Source of the DNA: Flaviaestuariibacter flavus
GTDB lineage: Bacteria > Bacteroidota > Bacteroidia > Chitinophagales > Chitinophagaceae
Length of the DNA stretch: 64,000 bases
Assembly: GCF_004337505.1 (NCBI RefSeq)
Contig: NZ_SJZI01000047.1
Location: 29,670-93,669, forward strand
Direction: 5' to 3'
The notes under the pieces are model-generated. The model had not been told where the DNA came from. It saw only the letters and a list, made by a program, of their open reading frames with translations, and made no database searches. Of this stretch, positions 51,552-60,290 are shown one piece after another (positions within the stretch are counted from its first letter, which is position 1; every line of letters starts with the position of its first letter). The translations under genes and the position numbers were made by a program.

Positions 51552-54500
51552 TTACAGCTTCACAAAGCGCAGCGTGATTTTGTTGCCGCGCGCCGGGTAG
51601 CCGGTTACCTGGTAGGTGCCGGCGCTCAGCCCGGGCACTGACAGCTGCAGGTCATTGCGGCCGGCGTTTACCGACTGGCTGAAGCGCTTCACCACGCGGC
51701 CCTGGGCGTCGGTGATGCTCCAGTCGATATTCATGGCGCGGCGGGCGGTGAGGCGCAGCGTCGTACTGTTGTGCACTATGTTGGGCAGCAGCATAGAGGC
51801 GCTTACTTCCTCGCTCACATTCGATACGGCGGTGCCGGTGCAGGTGCCTGTTCCTGCAGCGTTAACGGTCAGTGTGGCGCCCGTGGTGGTAATGCTGCTT
51901 CCGCAGGTGCCGGAAACCACTACGCGATACGTGCCCGCGTCGGAAGCCGTGGTTGAAGCAATCGTATAGGTGGGACTGTTCGCACCCGCGATCGGGTTGT
52001 TGTCTTTCGTCCACGCGTAGGTCAGGTTTTCGCCGGTGGCGGTTACTGCAAAGGATGCGCTCTGGCCTGCGCAGACTGTTTGTGCAACGGGCTGTGCCGT
52101 TACAGCGGTTGCGGCGCGCACCGTCAGTGCAACGGCATTGGCGGTCACCGTTCCGCAGCTGTTGGTGATCACTACATCATAGTTGGCTGCATCGGCGGCC
52201 GAAGGGTTGCTGATCGTGAGCGTGGCGCCGGTAGCGCCGCTGATGTTGGTGCCGCCCTTACGCCACTGGAAGCTGATGGGAGCCGTGCCGTTTGTTGCCA
52301 CCGTGAAGGAGGTTGCCACGCCGGGGCATACGGCTTGGGCGGTGGGTTGTGTAGTGATGGTCGGAGCGGTGCAGGGCGGTTCGTCGGCACCCATGCTCGG
52401 CGTAGTGGTGCTGCGGGTCTCGCCGTCGAAGTCGGTCGTTACACCGCTCACCGGCACTGCCTTCAGGTTGGGATCCGTTGCCGATGCGCCGGACAGGTGC
52501 AGGTCGCCGGTAGACGGGTCAACGAAGGTTACTGCCACGTTCTTCGAGTTGGCCTCTTTACCGGAGGCTGTTTTGTAACCGGCGAAGTCGTAGGCGGTGC
52601 TTCCGTAGTAGGCCAGCGAAGCGGCCACGGAGGTGTACAGGTTGTTGTAGTCCGAGGTGGTCCAGCCAGTGCCCGGTGTTGTCGCGTTATTGTACAGCGC
52701 GTAGTTGCTGCTGTTGCCGGTGCGCACATTGTAGAAGATGTTGTTGCGCAGGTCTACCGCGGTGGTCACTGCAGCGCCATTGCGGGCGAAGGCTGCGGAC
52801 AGGTTGGTGCCGGTAGCCGTGCCGCCGATGTATACGGTGTTGTGGAAGGCATTGATCTGTGTGGCAGTCGCATTGTTGTGAATGCCGATGGTAACGGCTG
52901 ATGCCGGCGACAGCGAGATCATGTTATTGGTGACGTTAAACGTTCCCACCGAGCCGGAGCCGCGCAGGATGAGGCCGGCCACCATGCCGGCGGTGCCCGC
53001 ATTGGGTGCCCGAAGGTCATAGATCTTGTTGGCCGAGATGCTGCTGGTGGTGCCACCGAAGAAGGCGCCGATGCCCGACACAAATACGGATGCGCCGGTG
53101 CTTTCCATGTTGTAGATGCTGTTGCCGTTGATCCGCAGCAGACCGGCGCCGCTGGTGCTGGATACGATGCCCTGTACGGCGGTGGTGGAGGTGCTTGCCG
53201 TGTTCGCCGCCGCTGCGCTGAACTGGTAGATGCTGTTGCTGTCGATGGCGAGCAGCGTGTTGTAGGTATTGCTGTTGGAGATGCCCCGGACAGTAGTGCC
53301 GGTGCCCGTGCTGCCCGACGAGAAATTGTAGATCTGATTGTTGCTGATCACACCTTCCGAAACCACACCTGTCAGACTTCCTGACTGGGTGACCACAATG
53401 CCGTTGATGGGGCCGGCCGTTCCGGTAGTTGCCGGCGAGGAAAGATTGTAGATCTGATTGCCGGAAATGTTGTTGGTGATGGTGGTGCTGGACGTCGTGA
53501 CCTGCAGGTGGATGCCGGTGATGTTGGCATTTCCGGTGCCCGTACCGTTGTTCACGATGTTGCGCACCAGGTTGCCGGAGTAAGTGTAGGTGAGGCCGTT
53601 GTTCGACTGGAAGGCGATCAGGCCGATGAAGGTGCCGCTGGCTACGTTCGACTGGATGCTTCCGGCCGTGCTGCCGCCCACCGTGTTGTTGCGCACGCTG
53701 ACAGCGCTGTGGCTGCCGGTTTCGATTCCCCGCAGCTGGTTGGCTGCTGTGCTGCTGCCGGCCAGCGTAATCGAGCCGAGGGTGTTGTTGCGGATGTCGA
53801 TCGAGCCGGTGCCTGCAGCGCCGGTGACGATGCCTTCTACGAAGCCGGCTCCGGAACCCTGCAGGTTAACAGTGATGGCGCCTGTGCCTGTTGCTGCTCC
53901 GATGGTGTTGCCCGCGTTGGTTCCGATGGTCACCTGCCCACCTACAACCCGGATGCCGGTAAAGGCATAGGTGTTGGCTGCGGGCGTGGAAGTGATGTTT
54001 AGGTTGGTAATGGTGTTGCCATCTACGGCAGCACCGTTGGTGGGTCCTACATTGAAGTACATCCCGCTGACATAGTTACTGAAAGCGCCGGCGATGGTGT
54101 ACGCCGTGCCGCCTGCGTTGGCCGCGCTTCCGCCGATGAAGTTGCCGGAAATGGTGTTGCCATTGCCGTAAGCAACGTAGAGGGGGATGTGCGTTGCCGA
54201 TGCCGTCGACGTACGCGTGGCGGTCTGGTAGAAGGAGTTGCCCGTGATGGTGAAATTGGTGCTGAAAAGGTCAGTCAGCACGCCGCTCGACAGTCCGCTC
54301 GGGGCGAAGAAGTCGTGAATCAGGTTGTTCCTGATGGCCACGCCGTCGTTGCCCAGCGTAGCTGACTCACCGATCGAATAAATGGCAACTGAGGGTGTGC
54401 CGCCGGCAGCGGCGCCAATATCGTTATTGGAGATGGTGATGTTGGTATTGCCGGTAGCCACGGTCGACGAGTCGATCAGCACCGTGCCGGCAACGCCCGC

Positions 54501-54995
54501 GCCGAGGATGCTCGAGCCATTGATGGTGAGGAAATTCAGCGTGTTGTTCTTCGCGTCGTTAATCATCCGGATCGTGGAGGTGCCGGTTGTGTTCGAATTG
54601 TTCTGGAAGGTCAGGCTGCGGGCACTGCCGGTGGCTCCTACGCGTCCCTCGATGACTACGTTGTCTGCGCCGTTGAGATCAACGAGCGGGCCGCTGACCG
54701 AGCCGCTTACCGTGGCTGCGGCGGTAGGAACGATGGTGACCGAGGTGTAGCTGGTAGGTGCTACCGAGCCATTGAGCCGGGCTGTGGCCGTTTCCGTGGT
54801 GTTTCCACTGATGCTGACGGTGATGGCGCCGCTGTGCGTACCGGCATTGATGGCGTCGAAGGCGCTTTTCAGGGTTGTGTACGCCGTTGGCCCGGTGGTT
54901 CCGGCGGTTGCCGTCACGCTCACCTGCGCCTGTGCTGACAGGGCGCCGGCAAAAAGCGCTCCGCCCAGCAAGAGGTTCTTGTAGAATTTTCTCAT
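51552..54995 (-). CDS. T9SS-exported beta-helix/Ig surface protein
   Basis: Large secreted protein of 1147 aa. Signal peptide to about residue 23 (LSAQAQ). Residues about 60-840 are Asn/Thr/Gly-rich parallel beta-helix repeats, with recurring NxI-type turns (IRNNTL, ITNNISGNQIYN, ISANKIYDL). Two Ig-like domains follow at about 890-975 and 978-1060 (QPTAQAVCPG...WRKG, QPVAQTVCAG...WTKD). The last 80 residues form a type A T9SS sorting domain (LPNIVHNSTTLRL, ITDAQGRVVKRFSQ, LSAGTYQVTG, ITLRFVKL). Likely adhesin or polysaccharide-binding surface protein; no lyase residues identified. Confidence 0.9.
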   Translation of the reverse strand: MRKFYKNLLLGGALFAGALSAQAQVSVTATAGTTGPTAYTTLKSAFDAINAGTHSGAITVSISGNTTETATARLNGSVAPTSYTSVTIVPTAAATVSGSVSGPLVDLNGADNVVIEGRVGATGSARSLTFQNNSNTTGTSTIRMINDAKNNTLNFLTINGSSILGAGVAGTVLIDSSTVATGNTNITISNNDIGAAAGGTPSVAIYSIGESATLGNDGVAIRNNLIHDFFAPSGLSSGVLTDLFSTNFTITGNSFYQTATRTSTASATHIPLYVAYGNGNTISGNFIGGSAANAGGTAYTIAGAFSNYVSGMYFNVGPTNGAAVDGNTITNLNITSTPAANTYAFTGIRVVGGQVTIGTNAGNTIGAATGTGAITVNLQGSGAGFVEGIVTGAAGTGSIDIRNNTLGSITLAGSSTAANQLRGIETGSHSAVSVRNNTVGGSTAGSIQSNVASGTFIGLIAFQSNNGLTYTYSGNLVRNIVNNGTGTGNANITGIHLQVTTSSTTITNNISGNQIYNLSSPATTGTAGPINGIVVTQSGSLTGVVSEGVISNNQIYNFSSGSTGTGTTVRGISNSNTYNTLLAIDSNSIYQFSAAAANTASTSTTAVQGIVSSTSGAGLLRINGNSIYNMESTGASVFVSGIGAFFGGTTSSISANKIYDLRAPNAGTAGMVAGLILRGSGSVGTFNVTNNMISLSPASAVTIGIHNNATATQINAFHNTVYIGGTATGTNLSAAFARNGAAVTTAVDLRNNIFYNVRTGNSSNYALYNNATTPGTGWTTSDYNNLYTSVAASLAYYGSTAYDFAGYKTASGKEANSKNVAVTFVDPSTGDLHLSGASATDPNLKAVPVSGVTTDFDGETRSTTTPSMGADEPPCTAPTITTQPTAQAVCPGVATSFTVATNGTAPISFQWRKGGTNISGATGATLTISNPSAADAANYDVVITNSCGTVTANAVALTVRAATAVTAQPVAQTVCAGQSASFAVTATGENLTYAWTKDNNPIAGANSPTYTIASTTASDAGTYRVVVSGTCGSSITTTGATLTVNAAGTGTCTGTAVSNVSEEVSASMLLPNIVHNSTTLRLTARRAMNIDWSITDAQGRVVKRFSQSVNAGRNDLQLSVPGLSAGTYQVTGYPARGNKITLRFVKL

Positions 54996-55121
54996 AAGTA
55001 ATCGATTGGTTATTTATTCTTGTAAATTATCGATTTTACCGGAATCGGGCTTCCGGCCATCAAATTGCGCTGGCCTGCTTCTTGCACCGCCTGGGGTTCC
55101 TGCACCGGCAGGCCCTGATCT

Positions 55122-56402
55122 ATGATTCCATTGCTCCTCTTGCTGGGTGGCGCGGCCACCGCCTATATCGTATACCGCGCGCGTCATGTGCGCAATCCCC
55201 GGCGCCGCTGGCGCCGCTTCCGCGCGCCCGGCACCGCGCCGCTCGACGGGGCCGCCTGTCGCCGGCTGGAAGGTGTCTACCGCGTAACAGCCGGCCAGGA
55301 CTTTGTCGGCGGCACCATGGTGCTTCGCTGGAGCTATACCGTGGAGCGGGGAAAGCTACTGCACCACTTGTCTTTCTTTTCGGAAAGAGACGGCACCTAT
55401 TTCGTGTGTGCCGGCCGCAGCCAGGGGCCTCACATCCTGCTTTCCGGCTACTGGCGTAAGCTGACGGCCGCCGCCGCCGGCACCGTGCGCCTCGAGGGGC
55501 TCGAGCTGCCGCCGCACCTGGACGATGGCAACCTGCAACTTGCCGGAAGCTGCGGCACCGGCAACCGCCGTCCCCGCCGCCTGCTGCAGCTGGAGCGGGT
55601 CGCGCCCCTGCCGCAGCTTCCGCCTTTTCATATCATCGCCCATCGGGGCGGCGCCCGCAATGTCGACTTTCTCCCGGTTGCCGAAAACTCACTGCCCATG
55701 CTGCTGATGGCGGCGCAACTCGGCGCTACCGGCGTGGAGATCGATATCCGCTGGACCAGCGATGATGTGCCTGTGCTGGCCCATGACTCCTTCCTCGCAT
55801 TCGACTCGGTGCGCACCCCGTTTTTTGCCGGCTTTATCCGCCAGCAAACCCTTGCGGAGCTGCGCCGGATCCGGCTGCGCAAGGGCGGTCGCGTGCCAAC
55901 GCTTCGCGAGGCACTGGAAACGGTCGTTTATTGCACGCCGCTAGAGCTCGTGTGGCTCGATATCAAGGAACCGCATCCCCTGGATGAAGTAGTGGCGCTG
56001 CAGCAGGAATACCAGCAGCGGGCAGCCGCCATCGGCCGCCGCGTCGAGATCCTGATCGGCATTGCGGCAAAAGAAACCCGCGAGCAATTCGAGCAGCTTC
56101 CTGATTATCGGCAGATCCCTTCGCTCTGCGAGCTGGACCCCGAAGCCGTGCGCGCCCTCGGCTCGGTGGTATGGGCGCCGCAATATACCGGAGGCCCCCA
56201 GCCCGAGGCGGTAGCGGAAATGCAACAGGAGGGCCATCGTGTTTTCGTGTGGTCGCTCGACCACCCGATGATGATCCGCTTCTATATGGATCAAAGCCCG
56301 CTCGACGGGCTCGTATCGAATGCCGCGCCTGTAGTGGCGCATTGGTGGTGGACGTCGGCGATCGGGAACCGGGAGCCATCAGTCGTCAATCGTGAATCGT
56401 GA
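55122..56402 (+). CDS. glycerophosphodiester phosphodiesterase with N-terminal extension
   Basis: 426-residue protein. One N-terminal membrane helix (3-20) and a basic stretch, then a beta-rich lipocalin-like domain at about 45-160 of unknown function, then a GDPD TIM barrel from about 168. Catalytic HRGG at 174-177, Glu188-Asn189, metal ligands Glu207 and Asp209 in VEIDIRW and His221 in LAHDSF. It hydrolyses glycerophosphodiesters to glycerol-3-phosphate and an alcohol. The last residues SVVNRES and TGA are encoded by the R7b left arm. Confidence 0.88.
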   Translation: MIPLLLLLGGAATAYIVYRARHVRNPRRRWRRFRAPGTAPLDGAACRRLEGVYRVTAGQDFVGGTMVLRWSYTVERGKLLHHLSFFSERDGTYFVCAGRSQGPHILLSGYWRKLTAAAAGTVRLEGLELPPHLDDGNLQLAGSCGTGNRRPRRLLQLERVAPLPQLPPFHIIAHRGGARNVDFLPVAENSLPMLLMAAQLGATGVEIDIRWTSDDVPVLAHDSFLAFDSVRTPFFAGFIRQQTLAELRRIRLRKGGRVPTLREALETVVYCTPLELVWLDIKEPHPLDEVVALQQEYQQRAAAIGRRVEILIGIAAKETREQFEQLPDYRQIPSLCELDPEAVRALGSVVWAPQYTGGPQPEAVAEMQQEGHRVFVWSLDHPMMIRFYMDQSPLDGLVSNAAPVVAHWWWTSAIGNREPSVVNRES

Positions 56403-56487
56403 ATCCGCCATGCGACGTAAATAAAGAACGTCCCGCTAAAAGCGGGACGTTCTTTATCTGGCGTCAGCACTAACGATTGACGACTTA
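56378..56487. repeat. R7b, arms flanking a terminator
   Basis: Left arm GTCGTCAATCGTGAATCGTGAATC (56380-56404) and right arm CACTAACGATTGACGACTTAC (56467-56487) enclose the hairpin at 56423-56455. Left arm lies in the end of the GDPD frame; right arm touches the AhpD-like stop. Confidence 0.75.
56423..56455. terminator. bidirectional terminator
   Basis: AAAGAACGTCCCGCT, loop AAA, AGCGGGACGTTCTTT, 15-bp perfect stem between convergent genes. Confidence 0.8.
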
Positions 56488-57078
56488 CAGCAACACCACC
56501 ACGCTTTTCAGCACGGCGGCAAGGCGTACGGCGTCGTGGATGCGGATCTTCTCCGTGCCGTGGCCAACGAGTGTTTTCTCGTGCGAAGTAACACACAGCT
56601 CGCAGCCGTTGATGGCGCTCACGGCAAGGGAGATGAGCTCGAAAAGCTCCTTGCCCAGCACCGGGTTGGCCATGATGCTCATGCGGATACCGGCAGGTGC
56701 CTTGTCGTAAAATTCCTCATGCATGAAATGCCGGAAGCGGTAGTAAACGTTGTTGGCGTTCATGAGCGAAGTGCAGGCAATGGCCTCAGCGATGTCGGCG
56801 TCGGTGGCGCCTTCGGCACGTGCCTTATCCGAGAATGCCGCCAGCAGCGCGTCGTGGCTTGCGTTGGCAGCAACGGCCACCGCAATCAGGTAAGCTGCTT
56901 TGGCGCCCAGGCTTTCCGCTTTGAGGGCGGTGCTCAGGTTCACTTTAAGATCTTTCAGGTAGCGGCTGTTGCCATTCTCCAGTGCCTGCAGGCGCGCTGT
57001 CAGCACGGGCTCCAGGCCCAGGTCGGTCAGTATTTGTACGGCCACCGGCTCGGTGGCGGATGCATTTCCAAAAAGCAT
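56485..57078 (-). CDS. AhpD-like carboxymuconolactone decarboxylase-family protein
   Basis: 197-residue all-helical AhpD-fold protein. The redox centre is Cys159-x-x-Cys162 with His166 in NGCELCVTSHEK, and an upstream acid lies in the NANNVYYRFRHF region (about 108-119). AhpD-type proteins recycle peroxiredoxins through lipoamide or act as weak hydroperoxidases. It lies downstream of the AhpC-like peroxiredoxin gene on the same strand and is its likely partner, though repeat R1f and a terminator separate the two. Confidence 0.9.
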   Translation of the reverse strand: MLFGNASATEPVAVQILTDLGLEPVLTARLQALENGNSRYLKDLKVNLSTALKAESLGAKAAYLIAVAVAANASHDALLAAFSDKARAEGATDADIAEAIACTSLMNANNVYYRFRHFMHEEFYDKAPAGIRMSIMANPVLGKELFELISLAVSAINGCELCVTSHEKTLVGHGTEKIRIHDAVRLAAVLKSVVVLL

Positions 57079-57093
57079 AAAAGATAATTTTTT

Positions 57094-57176
57094 GATCTCG
57101 GATCTCCGATCTCCGATCTTAGGTTGATTAGATGCTTACATACTTTGCCACCAGATCAGAGATCCGGGATCTGAAA
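57094..57176. repeat. R1f, paired arms
   Basis: GATCTCGGATCTCCGATCTCCGATC (57094-57118) and CAGATCAGAGATCCGGGATCTG (57152-57173), between the AhpD-like gene and the peroxiredoxin terminator. Confidence 0.8.
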
Positions 57177-57180
57177 TTGA

Positions 57181-57202
57181 AAAAGCGCCCGCAGGCGCTT
57201 TT
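57181..57202 (-). terminator. terminator of peroxiredoxin gene
   Basis: AAAAGCGCC, loop CGCA, GGCGCTTTT, directly after the stop at 57205. Confidence 0.8.
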
Positions 57203-57204
57203 CA

Positions 57205-57759
57205 TTATGCGGTCAGCGTAGCCTCGCCTTTCTGCCAGTTGCAGGGGCAGAGATCATCGGTCTGCAGGGCGTCGAGCACACGCAGCACTTCCTTCACATT
57301 GCGGCCAACGTTGAGGTCGTACAGCGATACCCAGCGGATCGTGCCCTGGGGGTCTACGATAAAGGTGGCGCGGTAAGCGATCTTTTCTTCGGCTTCGAGG
57401 ATGCCGAGCTCGGTAGCCAGCGACTTCGAGGTGTCGGCCAGCATCGGGAACTGCAGGTCGCGCAGGTCTTCGTGGTCGCGGCGCCAGGCGGCGTGTACAA
57501 ACTCACTGTCGGTAGAGGCACCGATCAGTACGGCATCGCGGTCGGAAAATTCGGTGAAGGCATTGTTGAATTCAGCGATCTCCGTGGGGCATACGAAGGT
57601 GAAATCCTTCGGCCACCAGAACATTACCATCCATTTGCCGGAGTTGCGGATCTCTTCATAGCTGAGGTCATAGAACTCTTTGCCTTTTTCGATCGATACA
57701 ACGGCTTTCTTCTTAAAGTCGGGAAACTGGGCTCCCAGCGACAGGGTCATTTGCTTCAT
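57205..57759 (-). CDS. AhpC/Prx-type peroxiredoxin
   Basis: Cytoplasmic thiol peroxidase of 184 aa reducing hydroperoxides. Peroxidatic Cys57 is in DFTFVCPTE with Thr54, the conserved active-site Arg is in IAYRATFIVDPQG, and a C-terminal Cys pair in DDLCPCNW may act in resolution. Start at ATG 57759 (frame opens at 57795). A good -33/-7 promoter precedes it. Probably works with the downstream AhpD-like protein. Confidence 0.93.
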   Translation of the reverse strand: MKQMTLSLGAQFPDFKKKAVVSIEKGKEFYDLSYEEIRNSGKWMVMFWWPKDFTFVCPTEIAEFNNAFTEFSDRDAVLIGASTDSEFVHAAWRRDHEDLRDLQFPMLADTSKSLATELGILEAEEKIAYRATFIVDPQGTIRWVSLYDLNVGRNVKEVLRVLDALQTDDLCPCNWQKGEATLTA

Positions 57760-57784
57760 ATGAAAGGTTCGATTTTTCGAGTGG

Positions 57785-57816
57785 CAAAATTGCAACGAAA
57801 CAGGAGTTTATCCAAA
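57785..57816 (-). promoter_or_regulatory. -33/-7 promoter for peroxiredoxin
   Basis: Minus strand: TTTG, 20-nt spacer, CAATTTTG (5 of 6 at -7); 25 nt before the ATG at 57759. Confidence 0.6.
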
Positions 57817-57912
57817 TAGACAGGGTAACTATTTTTAAATAGGTTTATAGATAATATCTAATGTTGCTGCCGGGTTGGTTCAGGATGGTACGGATTTTTT
57901 GGCTCAGCTGCT

Positions 57913-59010
57913 ATGGCTGCTCCAAAGCTCATACGAACCATGGCTATCCTTGCCATCCTGGTATTGTCCGTGCTTATTCTCGTATACGCACGGCCCTTCC
58001 TGGTGCCGGGGGCCTTCGCGCTCCTGTTCGCGCTGCTGTTGCTGCCGCTGGCGCGGTGGCTGCAGCGCAAGGGTGCCGGCCGCGGGCTGGCAGCCCTCGG
58101 CGCAACGCTCGCGCTTGTGCTCGCTATCGGGATCATCCTCTTCTTTTTATTCTGGCAGTTTTCCAGTCTCATGGAAGACACAGCCAAAATGGAGCAGCAA
58201 CTGACAGCCAAGTTCCGGCAGGTGCAGCTCGCCATTTCACAAAAGCTCGGCGTGCCGCCCGAAAAGCAAAAGCAGATGCTCCAGCAGGACCAATCTACTT
58301 CCAGCAGCAAGCTTTCGGTGATGCTCATGGGGCTGCTGTCGGGGGCCGGCGGCTTTCTCACCAACATGGTGCTGGTACTGGTATATGTTTTCCTGATGCT
58401 CTACCTCCGGAGCCGTCTGCGCCAGTTCCTGCTGCGCCTCATACCGGTGGTGGAGCGCGATACTGCCCAGGTGGTGCTGCACGACATCCAGCAGGTATCG
58501 CAGAAATACCTCACCGGGCTCGCCCTCATGATCGGCTCCCTGTGGGTGATGTACAGCATCGGCTTTTCCATCGTCGGGGTTAAGAACGCCATCTTTTTCG
58601 CCATCCTATGCGGGCTGCTCGAGATCGTGCCCTTTGTCGGCAATATCCTCGGTACGCTCATCACCATAGGCATGGCGCTGGTGCAGGGCGAGGCAGGCCT
58701 GGTGGTAGGCATCGCCGTCACCTATGGCACCGTGCAGTTCATCCAGACTTACATCCTGGAGCCGCTTGTGGTGGGCTCGGAAGTTAACCTCAACCCGCTT
58801 TTCACCATTGCGGGGATCGTAGCCGGCGAGCAGCTCTGGGGCATCCCGGGGATGATCCTGGCGATACCCCTGCTGGGCATGTTCAAGATCGTGTGCGACC
58901 ACGTAGGCCCGCTTAAGCCTTACGGTTACCTCGTAGGTGGCGAGCCCCATGGGGAAAGCTTTATCAGGAAGAAGATCAGGAGCCTGTTTGGCAAAAAACA
59001 GGCAGCGTAG
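57913..59010 (+). CDS. AI-2E family transporter, copy 2
   Basis: Inner-membrane permease of 365 aa, homologous to the protein at 33626. N-terminal helices at about 12-55 and 65-90, a soluble segment at about 95-140 (EKQKQMLQQDQSTSSSK), then the conserved C-terminal block LLEIVPFVGNILGTLITIGM and QFIQTYILEPLVVGSEVNLNPL. Shorter tail than copy 1. Exported substrate unknown. Divergent from the peroxiredoxin gene. Confidence 0.9.
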   Translation: MAAPKLIRTMAILAILVLSVLILVYARPFLVPGAFALLFALLLLPLARWLQRKGAGRGLAALGATLALVLAIGIILFFLFWQFSSLMEDTAKMEQQLTAKFRQVQLAISQKLGVPPEKQKQMLQQDQSTSSSKLSVMLMGLLSGAGGFLTNMVLVLVYVFLMLYLRSRLRQFLLRLIPVVERDTAQVVLHDIQQVSQKYLTGLALMIGSLWVMYSIGFSIVGVKNAIFFAILCGLLEIVPFVGNILGTLITIGMALVQGEAGLVVGIAVTYGTVQFIQTYILEPLVVGSEVNLNPLFTIAGIVAGEQLWGIPGMILAIPLLGMFKIVCDHVGPLKPYGYLVGGEPHGESFIRKKIRSLFGKKQAA

Positions 59011-59191
59011 CGGCTGTGCAGGCCGATCTCTTTCAAGGTGCCGCAGACCTGTTGCATTCGGGGAAGCTGCCGCACAGGAAACAAATTAACCTCGATTAAC
59101 CTAAGGTCGTGCTAAAGCCGCCCGGATTGCAATTCCTTAACAGTCACCGGCATCATTTCGGCATTTATGCGTTCAAACGAAAAACAACCGT

Positions 59192-59791
59192 ATGAAAAAA
59201 TTTATACTCGCCCTCTCTACCGCCTCGATGCTCGTAGCCTGCAACCAGGTGCCCCAGGCATCTACGGCCAATACGCAGGTCAGCAACCCGCTGGATACCG
59301 CCGGGCTGGCTGCCTACCAGGCTTCCAAAGCCGTAGCCGCCGAGCTTCCGTTAGCAAAGGAGGAAGCCCCGAAGTCGGAAGCTCCCGTAGCCAAGGCCGC
59401 ACCCACCCGCGTGCGTACCGTGACCAAGTACGTGGAAGTTCCGGTGAAGCGCAGCACGCCGAAACCGGCACCGGTTACAGCACCCGCTTCCGAGCCGGTG
59501 GCAACGAGCACGGGCAGCTCTTCCTCATCGGGTGGTGATCTCGGCTCTGTAGCCGGCGTTGGTACCGATGCACCTGCATCCACACCTGCCCCCGCAGAGA
59601 AGAAGAAAGGCATTTCCAAGACCGCTAAAGGTGCCATCATCGGTGGCGTGGCCGGCGCGGTAGGTGGTGCCATCCTCAACAAGAAAAACCGCGGTGCCGG
59701 TGCCGTAATCGGCGGTGTGATCGGTGCAGCCGGTGGTGCCGTACTGGGCCGCAACCAGGATAAGAAAGACGGCCGCTGGGGACAACAGTAA
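59192..59791 (+). CDS. glycine-zipper lipoprotein, paralogue 2
   Basis: Envelope lipoprotein of 199 aa. Signal MKKFILALSTASMLVAC with lipobox LVAC. DTAGLAAYQASKA near 38-50 is shared with the paralogue at 11859, then comes a Pro/Ala/Ser-rich variable middle and the C-terminal glycine zipper (KGAIIGGVAGAVGGAILNKK, GAGAVIGGVIGAAGGAVLG) ending QDKKDGRWGQQ. The conserved ends and unrelated middle suggest a modular family. Its own strong terminator follows. Confidence 0.85.
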   Translation: MKKFILALSTASMLVACNQVPQASTANTQVSNPLDTAGLAAYQASKAVAAELPLAKEEAPKSEAPVAKAAPTRVRTVTKYVEVPVKRSTPKPAPVTAPASEPVATSTGSSSSSGGDLGSVAGVGTDAPASTPAPAEKKKGISKTAKGAIIGGVAGAVGGAILNKKNRGAGAVIGGVIGAAGGAVLGRNQDKKDGRWGQQ

Positions 59792-59815
59792 ATACGAGAG
59801 GAATAGCTATATCGC

Positions 59816-59847
59816 AAAAAGGACGCACGCAGGTGCGTCCTTTTTTT
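59816..59847 (+). terminator. terminator of glycine-zipper gene 2
   Basis: AAAAAGGACGCAC, loop GCAG, GTGCGTCCTTTTTTT; 25 nt after the stop. Confidence 0.85.
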
Positions 59848-59851
59848 GTGG

Positions 59852-60088
59852 TTAAAAGAAAGGCCGCCCGGGGAGGGCGGCCTTTCTGAATGGGTCAGAT
59901 ACTGTTCGGCCTTTCTTGGTGGTATTGCGCCGGGCGCCTTCCCACTCGTCGGCGCGGTGCGGCTCCTTGCCTTTCTTGATAACGCCTGGTGCGCCCTGGT
60001 AAGTCGTGGGCTGGCTTTCGAATTTGTGGTGCGGGCCGACACCGTTAGGGCCGCGGTTGCCACCCTAGTTATTTCTGCCTTTACTCAT
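59852..60088 (-). pseudogene. small gene interrupted by one in-frame TAG
   Basis: Reading from the ATG at 60088 gives MSKGRNN, then TAG (60067-60065), then 70 further sense codons to a TAA at 59852. The part after the stop reads GGNRGPNGVGPHHKFE, QPTTYQGAPGVIKKGKEPHR and ADEWEGARRNTTKKGRTV. It is basic and Gly/Asn-rich, with G/C-rich third positions like neighbouring genes and no other start codon. The simplest reading is a CAG-to-TAG nonsense change in a 78-residue small protein. Alternatives are a sequencing error or stop readthrough. The terminator hairpin at 59862-59886 lies in its last codons. Confidence 0.6.
59860..59886 (-). terminator. terminator hairpin at end of interrupted gene
   Basis: AAAGGCCGCCC/GGGCGGCCTTT stem-loop, followed on the minus strand by CTTTTAAC. 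It overlaps the last codons of the interrupted frame. Confidence 0.65.
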
Positions 60089-60290
60089 AGTTTTTCTTTT
60101 GCGCGGCCGGTTTCCTTGGATGATCGGCCGCAAATATTTTCCTGTCATCGACTCTCGTCACCGGTGATGATTCGCGGTTGCGCAAGAACGTGAGGTAACC
60201 CGTTTTGCCGGAAAATTTATTTGTTGTTAAAGGCTTTGCAACACGGGTTACCATTCCACTGTGGCGGGCATAAAAGGCAAACCCTTTTAT

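Noticed and set aside
57078..57205. Simple ahpC-ahpD operon
   Set aside because: A strong terminator and repeat R1f separate the genes, so co-transcription is doubtful despite the likely functional link.
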